From positions 20,795-84,794 of the forward strand of contig NZ_LMUI01000032.1 of assembly GCF_009765995.1 (NCBI RefSeq): a stretch of DNA of 64,000 nt, in the 5' to 3' direction. This document shows positions 9,892 to 19,100 of the stretch, piece by piece. Origin of the DNA: Methylocapsa sp. S129 (GTDB lineage Bacteria > Pseudomonadota > Alphaproteobacteria > Rhizobiales > Beijerinckiaceae). Position numbers and translations under genes: made by a program. The notes below the pieces were generated by a model. That model worked only from the letters and a program-made list of their open reading frames with translations, had not been told where the DNA came from and searched no databases. Every line of letters begins with the position of its first letter. Position 1 is the first letter of the stretch.

Positions 9892-10203
9892 ATGATTTTA
9901 ATCACGGTGATGTACCCTGCCGGCGCGGAAACCAAGTTCGATATCGACTATTATCTAAGCAAACATATTCCACTCCTGAAAGATCGCTGGACTTCATACG
10001 GCCTGAGCAATGTCCAGGTTGTACGCGGAGCCGGAAAGCCAGACGGTAGCGCTCCTGACTATCAGATGATGGCGCTGCTGACATTCGGCTCAATCGAGCA
10101 TTTCAAGGCCGCCGGAAAGGCCCACGGCCGTGATATCTTTGCCGACATTGCAAACTTCACGAACGCGCAAGCAACCGTCCAGATCAACGAGATCCTGGAA
10201 TAG
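9892..10203 (+). CDS. EthD-like small protein
   Basis: A 103-residue dimeric alpha-beta barrel (EthD-like) protein. The start ATG at 9892 follows AGGAG (9881-9885) by six bases; an ATG at 9886 is too close to that site. Family features are the opening MILITVMYPAG, the segment FDIDYYLSKHIPLLKDRW and a C-terminal FTNAQATVQINEIL. It follows paaZ by 65 bases and is the last gene of the operon. EthD-like proteins often sit in catabolic operons without a defined reaction; a role in handling a reactive ring intermediate is possible but unproven. Confidence 0.8.
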   Translation: MILITVMYPAGAETKFDIDYYLSKHIPLLKDRWTSYGLSNVQVVRGAGKPDGSAPDYQMMALLTFGSIEHFKAAGKAHGRDIFADIANFTNAQATVQINEILE

Positions 10204-10254
10204 GACTTGTTCAGCGTCGTTTATTCGGGTCAGAACGCAACACCATAACAAGTC
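10204..10254. terminator. Inverted repeat between convergent operons
   Basis: Perfect 8-base arms GACTTGTT (10204-10211) and AACAAGTC (10247-10254) flank a 35-base loop between the stop of the EthD-like gene and the stop of paaE. The position between convergent operons suits a bidirectional terminator. The loop is long and no T-tract follows, so the assignment is weak. Confidence 0.3.
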
Positions 10255-10257
10255 GTC

Positions 10258-11409
10258 TCACATCTGATCGAAGTCCACGACGACGCGCGCGCTTGTCGGA
10301 TGGGCCTGACAGGTGAGCACAAAACCCGCCTCCAGCTCCCAGGGCTCGAGGGAATAGTTCACATTCATCTCTGTCGCGCCTTCGGTAACCTTGGCTCGGC
10401 ACGTGCAACACATTCCGCCCCTGCAGGCGAATGGCAGATCCATCCCCGCCCGCAGCGCAGCATCGAGAATGGCTTCGCCCTTCGCGACCGGAATGTCACG
10501 ACGCTTTCCATCTACGATCAACGAGGCCGTATGCGCGGGTGCGATCTCCTGAACGATCTGCGGTTTGTCTCTCGGACGCCCCTCGAAGGCGGAGACAAAA
10601 CGCTCCACATGCACCTTTTCCCGCGCCAACCCGATGGCGCTCAGCGCAGTCTGCAGATCGTCGATCATGCCAGACGGACCACAGATGAAAACATGGTCCA
10701 CCGCCGCGATCGGGACCAGCGCGCGCAGGAGAAGGCGGGCCTTCTCGCCGTCCAGTCGTCCGTTGAGAACGGCCAGATCCTGCTCTTCCTGGCTCAGCAC
10801 GTAGAAGAGGGAGAGGCGGTTCAGAAAGCGGTCCTTGAGATCCTCGAGCGCCTCATGAAACAGCATATCGGCTGTGGAGCGATTGCCATAGAAAAGGAAG
10901 AATCGGCTGTCCGGCTCGCGCGTCAGCACGCCGCACAGGATGGAGAGCACGGGCGTGATGCCCGAGCCCGCGGCGAACGCCACGTGAATGCGGCCATCGC
11001 CAGGGCAATTGGACAGACCGAAACGTCCGGTCGGGGTCATTACGTCGAGCTCGTCGCCGACCCTCAGACCGGCGTTGATCCACGAGGAAAACAGGCCGCT
11101 CTCCACGCGCTTCACGGCGACGCGCAATTCGCCGTCGTCGGGCCCGCAGCAGATGGAATAGGAGCGGCGCACCTCTTCGCCTTCCAAAGTGGCGCGAATT
11201 GTCAAATATTGACCTGCGGAGAAACGGTAGTCGGCGGCAAGATGCGGAGGCGCGATAAAGGCGATCGAGACGGCATCCCTGGTTTCTCGCCTCACGTCGG
11301 AAACTGTCAGACGATGAAAGCGCGGCGACATGCCGACGCTCGAGGGTTCAAGCAGAATTGGAGCAGCGGGAACGGAAGAAGCCGCGATTGTCCTTGCGCC
11401 GGGCATCAT
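10258..11409 (-). CDS. paaE: Phenylacetyl-CoA epoxidase reductase PaaE
   Basis: Reductase of the PaaABCE diiron epoxidase. It passes electrons from NADPH via FAD and a 2Fe-2S centre. The FAD domain is marked by RRSYSICCGP, the NAD domain by FAAGSGITPVLSIL and ICGPSGMI, and the C-terminal ferredoxin domain by Cys329, Cys334, Cys337 (CRGGMCCTC) and Cys367. The 383 residues include about 26 unconserved N-terminal residues. An ATG at 11331 (MSPRFHRLTV) is an alternative start, but the ATG at 11409 directly follows paaD and has a purine-rich stretch before it. It is the last gene of paaABCDE. Confidence 0.93.
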   Translation of the reverse strand: MMPGARTIAASSVPAAPILLEPSSVGMSPRFHRLTVSDVRRETRDAVSIAFIAPPHLAADYRFSAGQYLTIRATLEGEEVRRSYSICCGPDDGELRVAVKRVESGLFSSWINAGLRVGDELDVMTPTGRFGLSNCPGDGRIHVAFAAGSGITPVLSILCGVLTREPDSRFFLFYGNRSTADMLFHEALEDLKDRFLNRLSLFYVLSQEEQDLAVLNGRLDGEKARLLLRALVPIAAVDHVFICGPSGMIDDLQTALSAIGLAREKVHVERFVSAFEGRPRDKPQIVQEIAPAHTASLIVDGKRRDIPVAKGEAILDAALRAGMDLPFACRGGMCCTCRAKVTEGATEMNVNYSLEPWELEAGFVLTCQAHPTSARVVVDFDQM

Positions 11410-11421
11410 GTCACCTGCTCG

Positions 11422-11973
11422 TCAATGACATTTGAAGTAGTCGAAGGGCTCGCGGCAACTATTGCAGCGCCATAGCGCCTTGCATGAGGTCGATCCGAAT
11501 TCGGCAATCTGGGCCGTATCGGCAGAGTCGCATCGCGGGCAGTTAATCTGTTCGATGCCGAACAGAGCGCGACGACCGCCGCCGTTTTGCGGCGGGGCGA
11601 CGCCGTATTCCTTAAGCTTGCGCCGGCCTTCTTGGCTCATCCAATCGGTCGTCCAGGCGGGCGACAGCACCGTCGTCACCCGCGCAGGTCCGAGGCCCGA
11701 TTTGGCGAGCGCGAGCGTGATCTCAACCGCGATCACATTCATCGCCGGACAGCCGGAATAAGTCGGCGTGATGAATATCTCGATCGCACCGCGGTCGACG
11801 CGGATGTCGCGCAGCACGCCAAGGTCGGCGATCGAGAGCGCCGGGATCTCCGGATCGACGACCGCTCCGGCAATGCGCCATACCTCGGCGCGCAAATCTT
11901 CGGGACGGCGCTCGCTTGCCGGCGCGGCTGGAACGCGAGGCGCGTCGATGCGATGTTCGGCGATTGAAATCAC
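11422..11973 (-). CDS. paaD: Phenylacetyl-CoA epoxidase maturation protein PaaD
   Basis: MIP18/DUF59-family protein thought to help Fe-S or diiron assembly for the epoxidase. The start is a GTG at 11973 overlapping the paaC stop (GTGA), giving 183 residues; the longer open frame lies antisense to nothing useful inside paaC. The DUF59 core is VVDPEIPALSIADLGVL ... TPTYSGCPAM. The C-terminal zinc ribbon CPRCDSADT ... STSCKALWRCNSC and the end FDYFKCH are near-identical to classical PaaD proteins. Confidence 0.93.
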   Translation of the reverse strand: MISIAEHRIDAPRVPAAPASERRPEDLRAEVWRIAGAVVDPEIPALSIADLGVLRDIRVDRGAIEIFITPTYSGCPAMNVIAVEITLALAKSGLGPARVTTVLSPAWTTDWMSQEGRRKLKEYGVAPPQNGGGRRALFGIEQINCPRCDSADTAQIAEFGSTSCKALWRCNSCREPFDYFKCH

Positions 11974-12746
11974 CAGATCGCTCCCGGAATGGCGCGCTGC
12001 ACATATTGCAGCTCGGCGAGCAGATGTCCGAGATGCTCGCTGTGACGGCCATTGCGGCCGCCTTTCTGCATCCAGCCGTCTGCAGGCATTTTCAAGGCCG
12101 CCTTCTCCAATATTTCCGCGACCGAAGAGCGCCACGCGCCACGCAGCGTCTCAAGGTCAACGCCAATCCCCTCAGCGATCGCCGCGCGTTCGACCCCGTC
12201 GACCTCGAACAATTCTCCGGTAAACGGCCAGAGCTCCTCGATGGCGGCCGTCGCGCGCGCATGGCTCGTCGTTGTGCCGTCGCCAAGACGCACGATCCAT
12301 TCGGCGCAATAGCGCAGATGATACGCCATCTCCTTCTCGGACTTGGCGGCTATCGCCGAAAGCATCGCGTCCGCGGAGCCCATCATGGCGCGCCAGTAGG
12401 GGTAAGCGAAGGCGGCATAGAGGAATTGGCGCGCCATGGTTTTGGCGAAATCGCCATTGGGCTGTTCAACCAGCAACAGATTGCGGTACGCGCGCTCATC
12501 GCGGCAATACGCGAAGGCGTCCTCGTCGTGGCCCACGGCTTCTGCCTCGCCCGCGTAAGCGTAGAGCGAGCGGGCCTGGCCGATGAGATCGAGGCCCATA
12601 TTGGCAAGCGCCATATCCTCCTCCATCGCCGGAGCGACGCCGCACCATTCGGACAGGCGATGACCCAGAATGAGCGCATCGTCAGCCCGACGCAGCACAA
12701 AGAGGACGAGTGGCGTCTCCGTCACCTGGATGGATCCTGATTCCAT
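11970..12746 (-). CDS. paaC: Phenylacetyl-CoA epoxidase structural subunit PaaC
   Basis: Ferritin-fold structural partner of the catalytic subunit PaaA. I choose the ATG at 12746 (MESGSIQVTETPLVLFVLRRADD, 258 residues, E. coli 248), because AGAGG lies eight bases upstream. The frame also runs back to a GTG at 12845 overlapping the paaB stop, but that would add a 33-residue Arg-rich, unconserved extension. Family blocks include ADDALILGHRLSEW, EEDMALANMGLDLIGQARSLY and DGWMQKGGRNGRHSEHLGHLL. Confidence 0.93.
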   Translation of the reverse strand: MESGSIQVTETPLVLFVLRRADDALILGHRLSEWCGVAPAMEEDMALANMGLDLIGQARSLYAYAGEAEAVGHDEDAFAYCRDERAYRNLLLVEQPNGDFAKTMARQFLYAAFAYPYWRAMMGSADAMLSAIAAKSEKEMAYHLRYCAEWIVRLGDGTTTSHARATAAIEELWPFTGELFEVDGVERAAIAEGIGVDLETLRGAWRSSVAEILEKAALKMPADGWMQKGGRNGRHSEHLGHLLAELQYVQRAIPGAIW

Positions 12747-12841
12747 GACGGTTCCTCTCTCCGCAAGCAACGCGACGCGAGTCTTTCGTTCCACTCTTTT
12801 CCGCCTCTGGCGCTCCGAAGCGGCCTGTGCGTTTGAACGCG

Positions 12842-13129
12842 TCACATATGCCCGACTTCCTCGGGCACTTCGTAGAACGTCGGGTGACGGTAAATCTTGG
12901 AGGCCGCCGGCTCGAACATCATGCCCTTGTCAGCGGGATCGGACGCCGTGATGGCGTTTGACGGCACGACCCAGATCGACAGGCCTTCGCCGCGGCGGGT
13001 GTAAAGATCGCGCGCGGCGTGCAGCGCCAAAGTCGCGTCGGCGGCGTGCAGCGAGCCCACATGCTTATGGCTCAACCCGTTTCGCGACCGGATGAACACT
13101 TCCCAAAGGGGGGTTGCGGAACCAGCCAT
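12842..13129 (-). CDS. paaB: Phenylacetyl-CoA epoxidase subunit PaaB
   Basis: Small (95-residue) subunit that bridges the PaaAC heterodimers. The sequence PLWEVFIRSRNGLSHKHVGSL at the start, ALHAARDLYTRRGEG in the middle and the C-terminal YRHPTFYEVPEEVGHM are diagnostic. It lies 15 bases after paaA. About 95 bases separate its stop from the preferred paaC start; that gap holds only the alternative N-terminal frame of paaC. Confidence 0.94.
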   Translation of the reverse strand: MAGSATPLWEVFIRSRNGLSHKHVGSLHAADATLALHAARDLYTRRGEGLSIWVVPSNAITASDPADKGMMFEPAASKIYRHPTFYEVPEEVGHM

Positions 13130-13144
13130 GGATTTTCCTCCCGA

Positions 13145-14131
13145 TCAGGCGGCAGCCCGAATGCGCCTCTTCTCGGCATAAGCGAGGGCGGCCTCGCGCA
13201 CCCAGGCTCCATCTTCGTGAGCCTTCCGACGCGTGGCGAGGCGATCGCGATTGCAGGGGCCGTTGCCGGCGATCACCTGCCGGAACTCCTCCCAGTCGAT
13301 CGCGCCGAATTCCCAATGGCCGGTCTCGTCATTGAACCTGAGATTCGGGTCCGGAATAGCCAAGCCCAGATATTGCGCCTGCGGCACGGCCGCGTCGACG
13401 AACTTCTGTCTCAGCTCGTCATTGGAGAAGCGCTTGATCTTCCAGCGGACGGATTGATCGCCGTGCTGGCTGGCCGCATCCGGCGGCCCGAACATCATCA
13501 GACACGGCCACCACCAGCGGTTCAGCGCATCTTGCGCCATCGCCTTTTGCGCATCCTTGCCGCGCGCCAAAGTGAGCATAATCTCGTAGCCTTGGCGCTG
13601 ATGAAAGCTTTCCTCCTTGCACACGCGGATCATGGCGCGGGCGTAGGGGCCATAGGAGCAGCGACAAAGGGGGATCTGGTTCATGATCGCTGCGCCGTCC
13701 ACCAGCCAGCCGATGGCGCCGATGTCCGCCCATGTGAGGGTCGGGTAATTGAAAATCGACGAATATTTCGCCTTCCCGGAGAGGAGCTGGTCGACGAGCT
13801 CCTCGCGGGAGACGCCGAGCGTTTCGGCGGCGGCGTAGAGATAGAGACCGTGGCCGCATTCGTCCTGCACCTTGGCGAGCAGGGCGGCTTTACGGCGCAA
13901 CGAGGGGGCGCGGGTAATCCAATTGCCCTCGGGGAGCATGCCGACGATCTCGGAATGCGCGTGCTGGGAAATCTGGCGCGTCAATGTCCGACGGTAGGCC
14001 GCCGGCATCCAGTCGTTGGGCTCGATCCGCTCTTCGGCGTCGACGCATTCCTGGAAACGGGCCAGAAGAACCGCGTCCTCCGCCTTGCGCGCCGGGCTGT
14101 CCGGCTCAGCATTGAGCGCCTGCGTGTACAT
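13145..14131 (-). CDS. paaA: Phenylacetyl-CoA epoxidase catalytic subunit PaaA
   Basis: Diiron oxygenase subunit that epoxidises the ring of phenylacetyl-CoA. The ATG at 14131 has GGGGAGGAG nine bases upstream and gives 328 residues (E. coli 309). Ligand-bearing helices are visible in [17 protein letters not shown] (E-x2-H) and [15 protein letters not shown] (E-x2-H); other landmarks are [20 protein letters not shown] and [14 protein letters not shown]. It is the first gene of paaABCDE, under a promoter overlapped by a long palindrome. Confidence 0.95.
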   Translation of the reverse strand: MYTQALNAEPDSPARKAEDAVLLARFQECVDAEERIEPNDWMPAAYRRTLTRQISQHAHSEIVGMLPEGNWITRAPSLRRKAALLAKVQDECGHGLYLYAAAETLGVSREELVDQLLSGKAKYSSIFNYPTLTWADIGAIGWLVDGAAIMNQIPLCRCSYGPYARAMIRVCKEESFHQRQGYEIMLTLARGKDAQKAMAQDALNRWWWPCLMMFGPPDAASQHGDQSVRWKIKRFSNDELRQKFVDAAVPQAQYLGLAIPDPNLRFNDETGHWEFGAIDWEEFRQVIAGNGPCNRDRLATRRKAHEDGAWVREAALAYAEKRRIRAAA

Positions 14132-14155
14132 GTGCCGCTCTCCTCCCCCGACCTT

Positions 14156-14203
14156 GACGAACATATATATTACAGAAATTATGATTGCAACATTTTTCTG
14201 TAA
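14156..14203 (-). promoter_or_regulatory. paaA promoter with palindromic operator (putative PaaX site)
   Basis: Nine-base perfect arms TTACAGAAA (14170-14178) and TTTCTGTAA (14195-14203) are separated by 16 bases. On the minus strand a -35-like TTGCAA (complement of 14187-14192) is followed by TATATG or TATATA 15-17 bases downstream, so one arm sits between the elements. This is the only strong inverted repeat in front of paaA, and paaX is the next gene upstream, so PaaX is the likely ligand. The exact site differs from the E. coli PaaX box as I remember it. Confidence 0.55.
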
Positions 14204-14265
14204 CATATTGGCGCAGCGCCGCCGCTCGCCGAAGAAAATGGGTCGCCGACCGGTAACGCCGCGGT

Positions 14266-15183
14266 CTATTCGCTGAAGCGCCTGAACACCTCCGGCGCCT
14301 GGCGCAGCGGGCCGCCGGTTTCATCCACGGCGTGTGCGTCAAGCCAGCGTTCGGATGGAGCGGCGAGGTCCTTGTAGAGATTCGCGCATAGCGCTCGCGC
14401 GCGGCCGCCGGGCCAGTCTGCGGAAAGGACTTCCACCGGCAGAATGGGATCGCGCAGCGCGATGCGCCGATATTCATGAATGAGAAGGATGCGCGCCGCT
14501 AGCGCGTCGAGGTCGCTCAACAGCTCCCCGGCTCCAAGGGATGCGCGCATGGGCTCGAATGTCGCGATGAACTTGAGATATGCTTCGGCGGTCGCGGCCA
14601 AAGGCCAGCTACGGGCGGCGAGTTCTCGCAGGGTGGATACATCTCCGCTCGCCTCCAGTTTCAACGCCGCTTGCACCGAGGTTGGCAAGTCACGTCCGCC
14701 CGGCGCCACCCAGACGCCAGCGGTCGGACTGCCGAGCCCGGCAAGCTCGAGCGTGGAGCGAACGACGTCGCGCTCCGGTCCGTTGGGCAAAAGAACAAGG
14801 TCGAAATGGCCCGCCCAGTTCGAAGGGCGCGCGGCGTAGATGTGACGCGTCGCCTCGGCAAAAGTGGCGCGCCCCTTCTCCGCCAAACGATAGAAACTAT
14901 TGCGCCCGACGCGACTGCGCTCCAGCCAGCCATCGGAGGCCAAGCGCGACATGGCCGTGCGAACGACGCCGTCCGAAATGTCCAAAGCCCGGAAAAAGGC
15001 CAGCAGCGTGCCAAGCCACACAGATCCGCCGCGCGGCACGATGGCGTCGCCGTAGACCGTGATGATGATGGACCAGGTGCGCGACGGCTCCCCGCGAAGC
15101 TGATCGAGTATCTGGGCGAGAGCGGCGCGCGACCCTCGCCGATCGCTAGCCCGCTCGGCTTTCGAAATGGCCTTATCGCTCAT
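14266..15183 (-). CDS. paaX: Phenylacetic acid catabolism repressor PaaX
   Basis: GntR-like repressor of 305 residues (E. coli 316) that releases DNA on binding phenylacetyl-CoA. Family landmarks are [48 protein letters not shown] (the winged helix and following strand), and in the C-terminal half [19 protein letters not shown] then [15 protein letters not shown]. Its ATG overlaps the stop of the upstream TetR gene (ATGA), so the two repressors are co-expressed. It lies 134 bases upstream of paaA. Confidence 0.92.
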   Translation of the reverse strand: MSDKAISKAERASDRRGSRAALAQILDQLRGEPSRTWSIIITVYGDAIVPRGGSVWLGTLLAFFRALDISDGVVRTAMSRLASDGWLERSRVGRNSFYRLAEKGRATFAEATRHIYAARPSNWAGHFDLVLLPNGPERDVVRSTLELAGLGSPTAGVWVAPGGRDLPTSVQAALKLEASGDVSTLRELAARSWPLAATAEAYLKFIATFEPMRASLGAGELLSDLDALAARILLIHEYRRIALRDPILPVEVLSADWPGGRARALCANLYKDLAAPSERWLDAHAVDETGGPLRQAPEVFRRFSE

Positions 15184-15863
15184 GCTCTGCGGCGCGCAGC
15201 TCGGACCGTCGCAACCTGCTCAGCGCTTCGTGTTGCGGCTTTGGCGTGCGGGGGCGCTGAGGCCAGTGCGCCGGCCGCGCTCGCGGCGCCGGCCGTAACA
15301 AGTCGCGTGACGAGGTGGGCATAATCGTCGCGGGTCAATCCCTTGCCCTCACGGAACCAGAGATAGTGCCAGTTCAACATCCCAAAGATTGACATTGCGA
15401 GCGGCTTCAAAAGCGGCCCGCGTCCGATGGCCGGCGCCGCCTCCGCAAGCGCGTTCGAAAGAGCTGTCACAAGCACCCGCTCCATATCGCGAAGCTGCTC
15501 CTGCTTGCCCTCAGGCAATAGCTTGAGATTGGCGATCTGCACCTGATGTTCGGCATCCGCGTCGCGATAGGATTCGAGCAACGCCGCCGCAATGGCGTAT
15601 AAACGCTGCTCTGGATCGGTCGCGGACTGCGCCGCCTTCTCCACCGCCACGATCAGATCCTCCAGATGGAAGAAAAGGATGTCGAAGAGGACCGCCTCCT
15701 TATCCGAATAATAGTGATAGAGAAGGGCCTTGGAGACGCCGCAGGCGCTTGCGACCATCGTGATCGACGTGCCCGAATACCCAAACTGTGCAAACAGCTC
15801 GGCCGAACGGCGCAAGATCGAGAGGCGCTTGGCGTCATAATCATGGGCGCGGGTTCTAGCCAT
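15180..15863 (-). CDS. TetR-family regulator, PaaR-like (copy 2)
   Basis: TetR protein of 227 residues, paralogous to the regulator at 7125-7757. The HTH region is SILRRSAELFAQFGYSGTSI followed by ACGVSKALLYHYYSDKEAVLFD, and the ligand domain shares LLESYRDADAEHQVQI and SIFGMLNWHYLWFR. The C-terminal ~35 residues are Ala/Arg-rich and not shared with copy 1. It is cotranscribed with paaX. A second PaaR in the same locus suggests that the upper and lower operons, or two inducers, are sensed separately. Confidence 0.87.
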   Translation of the reverse strand: MARTRAHDYDAKRLSILRRSAELFAQFGYSGTSITMVASACGVSKALLYHYYSDKEAVLFDILFFHLEDLIVAVEKAAQSATDPEQRLYAIAAALLESYRDADAEHQVQIANLKLLPEGKQEQLRDMERVLVTALSNALAEAAPAIGRGPLLKPLAMSIFGMLNWHYLWFREGKGLTRDDYAHLVTRLVTAGAASAAGALASAPPHAKAATRSAEQVATVRAARRRA

Positions 15864-15976
15864 CGGATCCTATCCGCTCGCGGTCCATGGGAGCCGACGC
15901 GGCTGGAGCGAAGCCCGGCGTCGCGATCACTGGCCCCCAGCGTAGGAGCCCTCGTGATCATCAGATAGCAAAGATT

Positions 15977-16000
15977 GTCCGGTTGGTCGATCGGTCCAAA
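15977..16000 (-). promoter_or_regulatory. Possible TetR operator upstream of tetR-paaX
   Basis: The minus strand here carries TTGGACCGATCGACCAACCG. Its GACCAACCG word also occurs in the livK/paaG operator on the same strand, and it contains the palindrome CGATCG. TTGGAC (complement of 15994-15999) could serve as a -35. The site lies about 115-135 bases upstream of the tetR start. The shared word suggests both operators are read by the paralogous TetR proteins; symmetry is poorer than at the first site. The rest of 15864-16138 holds nothing else I can support. Confidence 0.35.
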
Positions 16001-16138
16001 CCCGCCCCACAAACGACGGCCTCGCGGTCGGAAACGATCCTGCGACCGAGGCGAGGCGGATCAACGCGGTGTTGCGAGCGACATCGCCGGCGAAGCCGAG
16101 GCCGCGAGCGTCGAACATTGCGGGGACTTTCGTTGGCG

Positions 16139-19100
16139 CTAGGCGGCGCACCGATCGTTCGGTTGTTCCCGACGTCGCAGCAACATCGCGACCTCTTCTT
16201 TTACCCTCTTGGCAGCGCCCTCTTTCACCGGTCCGAAACCGCGGATTTCCATTGGCGCCGTGGCGAGAACGAGCAGCGCTTGCGGCCGCTCCGAGCCAAG
16301 TCGAAGAATCATCGCATCGATAAGCGACTCATACCATCCGATCAATTCGCGCTCCATGCGTCGTTCGGCCGTGTAGCCGAAGACGTCGAGAAACGTGCCG
16401 CGCAGACCTTTCATCCGCGCCAGCAGTCGGAACGGCGTCCGGATCCACGAACCAAACTGCCGCTTGCGGGGCCGCCCGCGCGCATCCTTGCCCAAGGGCA
16501 GGAGCGGCGGAGCCAGGTGATAATTGACCTTGAAATCGCCTTCGAAATTCTGCCGGAGTTCGTCGAGAAAGCCGGTTTCCATATGGAGGCGCGCCACCTC
16601 GTATTCGTCCTTATAAGACATCAGCTTGAACAGTGCGCGCGCGACCGCTTCGGCGAGGACGTCGGAGCCATGAGCGTTTTCCGCTGCGCGCACGCGCTCG
16701 ACCGTTGCGCGATAGCGCTTCGCCCAGGCGTCATCCTGGTAGGCCGCCAGGAAAGCGGCGCGGCGAGCGATGACCTCATCCAATGTTTCGGGAGGCGGTT
16801 CTCGCCGGTTTGCGCTAGCGAAGTCCGGCTTCGCCGCGGCCAGCCGTCCGGCAGCGAAGGCTTCGATATTCCTTTGAGTCTCGACGCCGTTCAACGCGAT
16901 GGCGTGCGTCAAGGCGTCGAGTGAGACCGGCACGAGACCATTCTGCCATGAGAGACCCAGCAGAATCATGTTGGCGAACACCGTATCGCCGAAGAGCTCT
17001 TCTGCGAACGCGTTGGCGTTGAACGTCGAGAGATTGCTCTCTCCGACGACGCGCGCTATGGCGGCGAGCCGCGCGCGCGCCGAAAGATCGGCGTCGCGGA
17101 AGCGCACCACGTCGCCCGTTGGCATCTCGGCGGAATTGACCACCGCTCTTGTCCCGAACCGATAGGTCCCCGAAGCCTTCGGCGACGACGATACGACCAG
17201 ATCACAGCCGATCAGCGCATCCGCCGATCCCTGATCGATTCGCGCCTGGTTTATGGCGACCGGATGCGAGCCAATCCTGACATAGCTCAACACAGCTCCG
17301 AACTTCTGGGCGAACCCTGTGAAGTCGAGCACTGACGCGCTCTTGCCCTCAAGATGCGCCGCCATAACGATGACGGCGCCGATCGTGATCACGCCCGTGC
17401 CGCCGACGCCGGTGACGAGCAGATCATAAGGTTGTTCGAGCGAAGGCAAGACTGGGAGTGGCAGACGACGGGCGTCTTCGGCCAAGCCGCTTGCGTGTGA
17501 TTTCTTCCGGCGGGTCGCGCCCTCGACAGTGACGAAGCTCGGACAGAAGCCGTTCAGGCAGGAGAAATCCTTGTTGCAACTCGAGAGATTGATCTTTCGC
17601 TTGCGGCCAAACGGCGTTTCCATGGGCTCGACGCTCAGGCAATTCGATTCTACCGAACAATCGCCGCAACCCTCGCAGACAAGATCGTTGATGAAAGCAA
17701 AGCGTTTGGGGTCGTCCATCGCGCCGCGTTTGCGTCGCCGGCGCTTTTCGGTGGCGCAGGCCTGTTCGTAGATCAGCACGGAAACGCCGGGAACCTCGCG
17801 AATCTCGCGCTGCACGCGATCGAGAGCGCGTCGGTCGTCGATGGTCACGCCTGCGGGAAAATCGGCGGGATGGAATTTCTTCGGATCGTCCGAGACCAGC
17901 GCGATGCGCGCCACGCCTTCGGCGCGCACGGTATGGGCGATCGCCTTCACGCTGATCGGTCCGTCGACAGGCTGGCCGCCGGTCATCGCGACAGCGTCGT
18001 TGTAGAGTATCTTGTAGGTAATATTGGCCTTCGCGGCGATCGCCTGGCGGATCGCCATCGAGCCGGAATGATAGTAGGTGCCTTCGCCGAGATTTTGAAA
18101 AATGTGCCCGGCGCCGGTGAATTTGGACGAGGCGGCCCAATTGACCCCCTCCCCGCCCATCTGGATCAGCGACGTCGTCTCCCGGTCCATCCAGGTCGCC
18201 ATGACATGGCAGCCGATCCCGGCGAGCGCCTTCGATCCTTCCGGCACCTTGGTGGAGGAGTTGTGCGGACAGCCCGAGCAGAAATAGGGCGTGCGGGTCG
18301 CGCCGGAAATCTGGATGATCCGTCCAGCATCAGGCGACAGCGTCGCCGCCCGTTCGATGAGGCCAAGATCTGGAAACACCGCATCGAGGCGCTTTGCGAC
18401 GATCGGCGCCAGCAGTCTCGGCGATAACTCGCCGATCCAGGGGATCAATCGCTCACCCTGCTCGTCGCGCTTGCCGACCATGCAATGAGGCTTGTCTCCA
18501 GGGTAGTCGTAAAAATATTCCTTGAACTGGCTTTCGATAATTCCGCGTTTTTCCTCAATGATGAGGATTTCGCGCTTGCCGCGCACGAAATCGAGCGCAT
18601 CGCGCCTGGCGAGCGGCCACACCATGCCGACCTTGTAAATGTCGATGCCATTCTCGCGGCATTCCGCCTCGCCGAGCCCGAGCAGCCGCAGCGCCTCCAT
18701 CAGGTCCAGGTGCGCCTTGCCCGTAGTGACGATGCCGTAGCTTGCGTGCGAAACGGCGTAAATGTGCCGGTCGATCGGATTGGCCTCCGCAAAAGCGAAC
18801 ACTGCATTCTTCTTCGCCTCCATGCGTTCCTCAATTTGCGGGCCGGGCAGATCGGGCCAGCGGTAGTGCAGACCGCCCTCCGGGCCGACAAAATCCGGTT
18901 CGCGAAAGACGCGGGCGGGATGAAGTTCGACGGAAGCAGCCGACTCGACCGTTTCGGAGATCGCTTTGAAGCCGACCCACATGCCAGAGAAGCGGGACAG
19001 CGCGTAGCCATATTCGCCGAAGGAGAGATATTCGGCGATCGACGCCGGGTTCAGCGTTGGCATAAACCAAGCCATGAAGGCGACGTCCGATTGATGCGGC

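Noticed and set aside
10300..14203. Long plus-strand frames opposite paaABCDE (for example 10300-11475 and 13019-14203)
   Set aside because: The minus-strand paa genes have unambiguous motifs; the opposite frames have none.
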